Below, in pieces: positions 44,956 through 51,331 of a DNA stretch of 64,000 nt; the first letter of the stretch is position 1; each line of letters starts with the position of its first letter. Where the stretch lies: assembly GCA_965218765.1 (NCBI GenBank), contig CBDCLU010000001.1, forward strand, positions 248,001 to 312,000. The letters are read 5' to 3'. Source of the DNA: JBBPYC01 sp965218765. Its GTDB lineage: Bacteria > Pseudomonadota > Gammaproteobacteria > Burkholderiales > Burkholderiaceae_C. The notes under the pieces were generated by a model that was not told the origin of the DNA, did not search any database, and was given only the letters and a program-made list of their open reading frames with translations. The position numbers and the translations under genes were made by a program.

Positions 44956-46070
44956 GCCGTCATTCTGCCTGCGCCGACCGCCGCGGGTGGCCGCGCGCGC
45001 CGAGTCGCCGGCGCTGCGCTGCAGGCCTGGCAGATCAGCATCGCGAGTCGGTGCAGCGCGGCCCAGGGCTCATGCGGCCAGCCGGGCACGGGCAGCCCTT
45101 TCACGATGCCATCGACCCGATGCGCAGCCAGCAGCAACTGTGCAAGGCCGGCCGCCGACAGCCGCGGCAGCACGCGCTCGAACAGTTGCTCGCGCGCACC
45201 CCAGATGCGGCTCTCGCGCAGTGCGACCGGCAGCGGCCGGCCGGTCTGCAAGGCGTCATGCACGCGCTTGAGCGAACGGATTTCCTCAGCCAGCGCGTAA
45301 TGCACGGGCACCGCCGCGACGCCTTCGGCCGCCAGGCCATCGAGCATCCGCGTCGCGCGCTGCGCCTGTCCGGCCAGCACGACTTCGGGCAGCTTGAACA
45401 CCTGAAAGCGCGCCACGTCGAGCACGGCCTGCTCGATCTGCTCGAACGACAACTCGCCCGCTGGATGCAGCAGCGCGAGCTTCTGCACCTCCTGATGCGC
45501 GGCCAGCAAATTGCCTTCGACCCGGTCGGCAAAGAATTGCAAGGTGCGCTGGCCCGCCTCGCCGCCGGCCACGCGCTGCTGCTGGCGCGCAAGCCGCTGC
45601 GCGATCCAGGCCGGCAGCGCGGCGCGCTCCACGGCTTCGATCGGCACGCCGACGCCAGCCTGTTCCAGTGCGCCGAACCAGCCGGTCGCGCGCGTTGCGC
45701 GGTCGAGTCGCGGCAACAGCACCAGGCCGATCGTCGCGCCGGATCGATCGCTGCCAAGCTGCTCGGCGATCTCCTGCAGCGCCTTCGCGCCATCGACGCC
45801 GGGCTTGCCCGACGGTATCTGGAGCTCGATCAACTGCCGCTCGGCGAACAGGCTCTGCGAACTCAACGCGCCGAGCACCGCGCTCCAGTTGTAGCGCGCG
45901 CCGGCGACCGGAAACACGCGACGTTCGCCGTGGCCCTTGGCCCGTGCCGCAGCGCGCACCGCGGCCGCCGCCTCCTGCAGCAGCAATGGCTCGTCGCCGT
46001 GCAGTGTGTAGAGCGCGCGCAGCGGCTGGTCGGCAAGGTGCTTGTCGAGTTGGGCGAGGGAGATTTGCAT
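44952..46070 (-). CDS. holA: DNA polymerase III subunit delta
   Basis: The 372-residue clamp-loader delta subunit starts MQISLAQLDKHLADQPLRAL. It has the family pattern LYTLHGDEPLLLQEA, where the AAA+ core begins, and a C-terminal helical collar domain (VDGIVKGLP region). It opens the beta clamp for loading. It overlaps proA by 4 bp. In Burkholderiales holA usually directly follows lptE; here a four-gene island separates them and an IclR regulator gene lies directly upstream. Confidence 0.94.
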   Translation of the reverse strand: MQISLAQLDKHLADQPLRALYTLHGDEPLLLQEAAAAVRAAARAKGHGERRVFPVAGARYNWSAVLGALSSQSLFAERQLIELQIPSGKPGVDGAKALQEIAEQLGSDRSGATIGLVLLPRLDRATRATGWFGALEQAGVGVPIEAVERAALPAWIAQRLARQQQRVAGGEAGQRTLQFFADRVEGNLLAAHQEVQKLALLHPAGELSFEQIEQAVLDVARFQVFKLPEVVLAGQAQRATRMLDGLAAEGVAAVPVHYALAEEIRSLKRVHDALQTGRPLPVALRESRIWGAREQLFERVLPRLSAAGLAQLLLAAHRVDGIVKGLPVPGWPHEPWAALHRLAMLICQACSAAPATRRARPPAAVGAGRMTA

Positions 46071-46146
46071 GGGAGATCCAGGTCTTCTCGGCATCTGCAG
46101 GGTACGGCTTCGGTCCTGCGATTCAGGGTCACACGCTATTTTTCCT

Positions 46147-47007
46147 TCAGCCCGCTCGAACCGATCGAACTGGCTGCGGTGCTCCGAGTTCGCCGGCCAC
46201 CAGCTGCATCGCGCGCAGCAGTTGCGGCGCCACTTTCTCCATCATCACCTCGCGCGGCAGCAGATAAGCCGGTCCGCCGCAGCTGACCGCGTAGCGTTCG
46301 CCGCGCGGGCCGAGCAGCGCGAAGCCGAGCGCGTGGATGTGCGGATGCCATTCGCCGAACGACGTGCAGAAGCCCAGCCGTGCATGTTCGTCGAGCGCGG
46401 CCCTGATGCGCGGCTCGAGCGCGGCCCAGTTCTCGCCGCTGGCCAGTTGCAACTGCTCGAGCAGCTCACGCTGTTCATCGGCCGGCAGGATCGCCAGATA
46501 CGCACGCCCGGCCGCCGACGTCGCGATCGACATGCGCGCGCCGACGTCGATGCGCGAGGTGATCAGTGCGGTGTGCGGGCGCAGCGTCTCGATCACGAGC
46601 ACGTCCAGTCCGTCGCGCACGCCCAGGTGCACGCTCGCACCGACGGCATCGGCCAGCGCGGCCAAGTGCGGACGCGCGACGCTGCGCAGGTCGAAATGCT
46701 GCAGATAACGGTTGCCCAAGTCGAGCAGCGCCGGCCCCAGGCTGAATCGCTCGCTGCCAGCGGGCTGGCGCAGGTAGCCGCATGAAACCAGCGTGGCGGT
46801 CAGACGCGACACCGTGGCTTTTGGAATGCCGGTCGCGGTGGCCAGTTCACGATTGCCCAACGGACTGGCAGCAGCGCCAACCGCTTGCAACAGCGCAAGT
46901 CCGCGCGCCAGCGCGCTGACTTCGGAGCTGAGCGGTGGCTCGGCAGGGGCGGGAGCGCGAGTGCCCACAAGCGCCATTGATGGTTGCAGAGGGTTGACGG
47001 GCACCAT
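46147..47007 (-). CDS. IclR-family transcriptional regulator
   Basis: The 286-residue regulator has an N-terminal winged helix (GNRELATATGIPKATVSRLT) and a C-terminal IclR effector-binding domain (ALADAVGASVHLGVRDGLDV, then the CTSFGEWHPHIHALG region). It is divergent from the Bug receptor gene, with a 24-bp near-palindrome between them. It should control that operon (receptor, TfdA-like dioxygenase, possibly the esterase) in response to an aromatic acid. Its gene now lies just upstream of holA. Confidence 0.92.
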   Translation of the reverse strand: MVPVNPLQPSMALVGTRAPAPAEPPLSSEVSALARGLALLQAVGAAASPLGNRELATATGIPKATVSRLTATLVSCGYLRQPAGSERFSLGPALLDLGNRYLQHFDLRSVARPHLAALADAVGASVHLGVRDGLDVLVIETLRPHTALITSRIDVGARMSIATSAAGRAYLAILPADEQRELLEQLQLASGENWAALEPRIRAALDEHARLGFCTSFGEWHPHIHALGFALLGPRGERYAVSCGGPAYLLPREVMMEKVAPQLLRAMQLVAGELGAPQPVRSVRAG

Positions 47008-47012
47008 TAAAT

Positions 47013-47036
47013 GAACGATATTTCGAAACAGTGTTC
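47013..47036. promoter_or_regulatory. Candidate IclR operator
   Basis: A 24-bp imperfect palindrome with GAAC and GTTC outer arms around a perfect TTTCGAAA core lies in the 47-bp divergent gap between the IclR gene and the Bug receptor gene. It ends 19 bp before the receptor ATG, a position from which it could control both directions. Confidence 0.55.
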
Positions 47037-47054
47037 CATTAAAAATCAACTTTC

Positions 47055-48044
47055 ATGATGAGACAAATTCTTCCGGCCTTTCGCCGACGCTTCCTGATGG
47101 CAGCCGGCCTCATCGCGGCCGGCCTCGTGCCAGCCATCGGCACAGCAGCCGATGCTTTCCCGTCCGGCCCGGTCAAGATCGTCATTCCGTTTCCGCCGGG
47201 CGGGCCGACCGATACGGTGGGCCGCTTGATCGCGCAGAAGCTGCAGGACGTCTGGCAGCAGCCTGTCATCATCGACTACAAGCCCGGCGCCGGCACGGCG
47301 ATCGGCGCAGATTTCGTCGCCAAGGCGCAAGCAGACGGCCAGACCATCGGCATCGTCAACTCGTCGTTCGCGGTGAACGCGTCGCTGCGCAAGAACCTGC
47401 CGTACGACACGTTGAAGGACCTGTCCGGCATCACGCAGATCGCGAACCTGGAGCTGGCGATCGTCGCGCGGCCCGACGCGCCGTTCAATACGCTGTCCGA
47501 GCTGATCGCCTACGGGAAGGCGCATCCGGGCATGCTGAGTTACGGCACGCCCGGCGCCGGCGGCACCACGCATCTGGGCGCTGAACTGCTGCAGCGCGAA
47601 GCAGGCTTCACCATGTTGCACGTGCCCTACAAGGGCAGCGCGCCCGCGCACACCGAGCTGATCGGCGGGCGAATCGACTTGGTGGTGGACCCGTTTTTGT
47701 CGGTGCTGCCGTTCGTGAAGGCCGGCCGCATGAAGATGATCGCGACGATGGGCGACCAGCCCGTGCCAGGCTTTGACTATCCGACAGTGGCGCAGACCAT
47801 CGCCGGCTTCAAGGTCGGCGCACTGCTTGGCTTCGTCGCGCCGCACGGCACGCCGCCAGCCCTGCTGCAGAAGATCCAGCAGGACACCGCCGCCGTGCTG
47901 CGCGATCCGGACTTGAAAAAACGCATCGAGGACCAGGGCATGACGGTGGTCACCTCGACCCCCGCGCAATTCGACGCGTTGATTCGCACCGACATGCAGC
48001 GCTGGGCCAAGATCATCGCGGAAGCCGGCATCACGGTCGATTGA
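47055..48044 (+). CDS. Bug-family periplasmic receptor
   Basis: The 329-residue protein has a signal peptide (LMAAGLIAAGLVPAIGTAAD), the Bug signature VKIVIPFPPGGPTDTVGRLI, DYKPGAGTAIGADFVAKAQ and LSYGTPGAGGTTHLGAELLQ. It is the first gene of a short rightward operon followed 44 bp later by a TfdA-like dioxygenase. It likely binds the acid that the dioxygenase attacks. A second ATG 3 bp downstream is an alternative start. Confidence 0.93.
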   Translation: MMRQILPAFRRRFLMAAGLIAAGLVPAIGTAADAFPSGPVKIVIPFPPGGPTDTVGRLIAQKLQDVWQQPVIIDYKPGAGTAIGADFVAKAQADGQTIGIVNSSFAVNASLRKNLPYDTLKDLSGITQIANLELAIVARPDAPFNTLSELIAYGKAHPGMLSYGTPGAGGTTHLGAELLQREAGFTMLHVPYKGSAPAHTELIGGRIDLVVDPFLSVLPFVKAGRMKMIATMGDQPVPGFDYPTVAQTIAGFKVGALLGFVAPHGTPPALLQKIQQDTAAVLRDPDLKKRIEDQGMTVVTSTPAQFDALIRTDMQRWAKIIAEAGITVD

Positions 48045-48088
48045 CGCGGCCGGCCGCTTCCTTTTCTCCTCACCCACCATCAATTGCC

Positions 48089-48967
48089 ATGAGCCTGCAA
48101 CTGAAATCCCTGCACCCGTCGTTCGTCGCCGAAGCAAGCGGGATCGACATCAGCAATCCGCTGTCCGACGCGGACGTCCGGCAGATCAACGCTGCGATGA
48201 ACGAATACGCGGTACTGATCTGGCGCGGCCAGCCGCTGTCCGGCCAGCAGCAGCTTGCGTTCGCGCAGGGCTTCGGACCGCTCGACCTGGGCCTGAAGAA
48301 GGTGTTCAAGCGGGCCGAGCGGCTCGAGGACGAACGGCTGCTCGACATCTCGAACGTCGATGCGCAGGGCAACGTGAGCGGGCGCGATTCGCCGAAGAAC
48401 CTGTCGAACTTCGCGAACCAGCTCTGGCACAGCGACAGCTCGTTCCAGCGCCCGCGCGCGGCGTATTCGATGCTGCATGCGCTGGTGCTGCCGAGCTGGG
48501 GCGGCACGACCGAATTCGCCGACCTGCGCGCCGCGTTCGATGCGCTGCCGCAGCCGCTGCAGCAGGAAGTCGAACACCTGAGCGCCGAGCACTACGCGCT
48601 GCACACGCGCATCCTGCTCGGCGACGAGGCCTATACCGACGAACAGAAAAAGCTGATCCCGCCCGCGGTCTGGCCGCTCGTGCATACACACCCGGGCTCG
48701 GGCCGCAAGGTGCTGTTCGTCGGCGTGCATGCACGCGAAGTGATCGGCTGGCCGACTGCGGAAGGCCGCATCTTCCTGTCCGACCTGCTCGAACATGCGA
48801 CCCAGCGCGAGTTCGTGCACAGCCACCAGTGGCAGGTCGGCGACACCGTGATGTGGGACAACCGCTGCACGCTGCACCGCGGCCGGCGCTATGACCTGGC
48901 ACAACGGCGCGAACTGCGCCGCACCACGATCGAGGACGTGCCGGAGGCGAACCTGATGGCGGCTTGA
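48089..48967 (+). CDS. TfdA-like 2-oxoglutarate-dependent dioxygenase
   Basis: The 292-residue Fe(II)/2-oxoglutarate enzyme has the HxD metal motif in NFANQLWHSDSSFQ, the distal histidine in MWDNRCTLHRGRRYD, and the 2-oxoglutarate-binding arginine in RRELRRTT. Long stretches match what I recall of TfdA, the 2,4-D ether-cleaving dioxygenase, including LLEHATQREFV and the GSGRKVLFVG block. TfdA-type enzymes hydroxylate the carbon next to an ether oxygen, releasing a phenol and glyoxylate. The true substrate here may be a plant phenoxy acid or another ether acid. Confidence 0.88.
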   Translation: MSLQLKSLHPSFVAEASGIDISNPLSDADVRQINAAMNEYAVLIWRGQPLSGQQQLAFAQGFGPLDLGLKKVFKRAERLEDERLLDISNVDAQGNVSGRDSPKNLSNFANQLWHSDSSFQRPRAAYSMLHALVLPSWGGTTEFADLRAAFDALPQPLQQEVEHLSAEHYALHTRILLGDEAYTDEQKKLIPPAVWPLVHTHPGSGRKVLFVGVHAREVIGWPTAEGRIFLSDLLEHATQREFVHSHQWQVGDTVMWDNRCTLHRGRRYDLAQRRELRRTTIEDVPEANLMAA

Positions 48968-49073
48968 GTCATACAGCCACCGGCGTGTTTTCAGCATCCC
49001 CCGCTGAGGATCAGGCAACACGATGGGTGCTGCGTGTACTGGCAGACCGGCTGACGCGCGCACAAGCCACCGA

Positions 49074-49102
49074 TCGACAGTTTGCACGTCAGGCTTTATA
49101 TT
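49074..49102 (+). promoter_or_regulatory. Candidate sigma-70 promoter of the esterase gene
   Basis: TCGACA and TATATT, each one mismatch from consensus, are 17 bp apart. They lie 25 bp upstream of the ATG at 49128, ahead of a GGAGGAG ribosome-binding site. It suggests the esterase gene can be transcribed separately from the dioxygenase. Confidence 0.5.
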
Positions 49103-49127
49103 GGATTCAAATTCGGAGGAGACCACA

Positions 49128-50744
49128 ATGAAGAAAGCCTGCATTGCCCATCGGTTCGGCCCCACCTTGCTGGCTGCAATCGTCGTTCCAGTCGTGCTCA
49201 CCGCCTGCAACGACGGCAACTCCAGTATTGCCGACGCGCGCGCAAAGTGTGTGGGGTTGGTGGATCAGCAAATCGCATCCGTCACCACCAAGCTCGATGT
49301 GGCTGAGTGGATCGCCGCCAGCAAGGATGCGCCATGGACCAGCCCGAATGGCGGCGGCGGCTCAGCCACGGTGACCGAGTCGTTCTGCCGGGTGGCGGGA
49401 TCGGTCCAGCCCAGCAAAGATTCCGACATCCGGTTCGAGCTTTGGATGCCGGCTGAAGCCAACTGGAACCAGAAGTTCGCAGGCACCGCATCCGGCGGGT
49501 CCAACGGTTACATCTCATACGGCACCGTGAACCAGCATCTCGGCATGCGCTACGCAAGCATCGGTCATGACAATGGACACCGCGCCGCCGATGAGGCCTT
49601 TGCACTCAACGCGGAGCGCAAGATCGACTTCGCTTGGCGCGCGCAACACGTTGTCACCCAGGTCGGCAAGGAGATCACGCAGGATTACTACGGTAAGGCA
49701 CCTCGCTACGCCTACTACAACGGCTGCTCGCAGAGCGGTCACCACGGCATCATGGAAATGTGGCGCTTTCCAGGCGACTACGACGGCATCATCGCGGGCG
49801 CGCCGGCGAGCGACTGGACCGGAACGCTTGCGGCCGAAGCCAACGCAGCACTTGCACAGTGGGCCAGTCCAGGCGCTGGCGTGCCGAAGGCATTGCTGGC
49901 CGCCGTTGGCAAAAAAGTTATCGAGATGTGCGACGGCAGGCCTGGCATCGATCAGGTGGCGGATGGGGTGCTCGACGATCCGCGCCGCTGCAACTTCGAT
50001 CCCGCCGTGATGCAGTGCGGCGCAGCCGGCGCCGATCCGGCAGCGTGCCTCACGCCGCCCCAGGTGCAGGCCCTGCGTACGGCGCTGAATGGCCGCTTCA
50101 ATAGCAATGGCCAGCTTGTGGCGCAGCCCTATACGCCGGACGCAATCAGCGGGATTTATTTTCCTTCTGAGGCAACGTCGCCGTCCCGGCCACAGGGCAG
50201 CTGGTCGAATCACTGGCGCTACGCGGTATTCGAAAACCCGGCATATGACTTCACAACGTTCAACTGGAACACCGACGTCGACTATGCGCGCAACAAGGAA
50301 GGCGGCACCTATGATGTGACAACGGGCGACTTCTCGGCGTTTGCAAATCGCGGCGGCAAATTCCTGATGTATCACGGCTGGGCCGATTCGCTGATCACGC
50401 CGCAACTGACGCTCAAGACCTGGGAGCGGATGAACAACCAGATGGGGCCTGCGCGTGTCGATGCGTTCGCGCGGCTGTTCATGATCCCCGGCATGGACCA
50501 TTGCGGCGGCGGCACCGGGACTTCAAGCTTCGAATTGCTGAGCGCGTTGTCGGACTGGGTTGAGAACGGCGTCGCGCCGGATGCGACCATCACGGGCAAT
50601 ACGACGATTGCTTCGCGGCCCGCGAATGCCGCGGCCGGCCTGACCGCTCGCACGCGTCCGCTTTGCCCCTACCCGCAGATCGCGAAATACAAGGGCTCGG
50701 GCAGCGTCGATGACGCAGCGAACTTCACCTGCGGGCGGCCTTGA
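49128..50744 (+). CDS. Tannase/feruloyl esterase family lipoprotein
   Basis: The 538-residue protein has a lipoprotein signal ending in the lipobox LTAC. It is a tannase/feruloyl-esterase-type alpha/beta hydrolase with the CS-D-HC catalytic arrangement of that family: Cys200-Ser201 in NGCSQSGHHG, an Asp around 420 in HGWADSLITP, and His458-Cys459 in PGMDHCGGG. The two cysteines are expected to form a disulfide that holds the catalytic residues together. Such enzymes release phenolic acids from esters such as feruloyl or galloyl conjugates. A very strong GGAGGAG site precedes the start. Confidence 0.9.
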   Translation: MKKACIAHRFGPTLLAAIVVPVVLTACNDGNSSIADARAKCVGLVDQQIASVTTKLDVAEWIAASKDAPWTSPNGGGGSATVTESFCRVAGSVQPSKDSDIRFELWMPAEANWNQKFAGTASGGSNGYISYGTVNQHLGMRYASIGHDNGHRAADEAFALNAERKIDFAWRAQHVVTQVGKEITQDYYGKAPRYAYYNGCSQSGHHGIMEMWRFPGDYDGIIAGAPASDWTGTLAAEANAALAQWASPGAGVPKALLAAVGKKVIEMCDGRPGIDQVADGVLDDPRRCNFDPAVMQCGAAGADPAACLTPPQVQALRTALNGRFNSNGQLVAQPYTPDAISGIYFPSEATSPSRPQGSWSNHWRYAVFENPAYDFTTFNWNTDVDYARNKEGGTYDVTTGDFSAFANRGGKFLMYHGWADSLITPQLTLKTWERMNNQMGPARVDAFARLFMIPGMDHCGGGTGTSSFELLSALSDWVENGVAPDATITGNTTIASRPANAAAGLTARTRPLCPYPQIAKYKGSGSVDDAANFTCGRP

Positions 50745-50806
50745 GCTCTTGACTACCCGTCAACCGAGTGGCGCCCCGGGCCAGTTGACCGAAAGCGGCG
50801 CCCGAC

Positions 50807-51331
50807 TCACAACCGCACCGCTCCCAACCGCCGGAGCACCTGCTGCACCACGTCCGACTGCATGTCGCGATACAGCAGCTGATCCTTTTGCTCGCTCGCA
50901 AGCGCAGTGGTTTCGCTGAATGACACGTCGCGCTGCTGCAGGATTTCGGTGTCGTCGATCAATTCCTTGCCGGCAGGCGTGCGCAGCTTGAAGCGAAAGC
51001 GCACGCGCAGCTGAAATTCGCGCACCTGGCCGGACGCGGTCAAGCCGACCACGGAGCGTTCGCGCTGGTCCTGCAGGCTTTCCAGCACGACCTGCGCTTT
51101 CGGCGCTTCGGCGGCTTCGCGGATCACGCGCATGTTGCCGTTGCTGGCGAGTTGCCGGCGCAGTTCGTTGCCGAGGCCGGAGGATTCCGGCATCGCGACG
51201 TAGATCGAATCGAACGCAAAGGTCTGCGCGCCGCGCAGCCGGAAGCCGCAGCCGGCGAGCCATGCAGTGGCAGTCAGCGCCGCAGTCACGCCCAGCCAGT
51301 CACGGCGCGCCGTCGGCATCAGCGGCTTCAC
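50807..51331 (-). CDS. lptE: LPS-assembly lipoprotein LptE
   Basis: The 174-residue lipoprotein has the lipobox LAGCGFRLRGAQTFAF near residue 27, the classic LptE opening, followed by the beta-rich LptE fold (VVGLTASGQVREFQLRVRF). It plugs the LptD barrel and delivers lipopolysaccharide to the outer surface. It overlaps leuS by 4 bp. Its usual downstream partner holA is displaced by about 4.7 kb. Confidence 0.93.
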   Translation of the reverse strand: MKPLMPTARRDWLGVTAALTATAWLAGCGFRLRGAQTFAFDSIYVAMPESSGLGNELRRQLASNGNMRVIREAAEAPKAQVVLESLQDQRERSVVGLTASGQVREFQLRVRFRFKLRTPAGKELIDDTEILQQRDVSFSETTALASEQKDQLLYRDMQSDVVQQVLRRLGAVRL

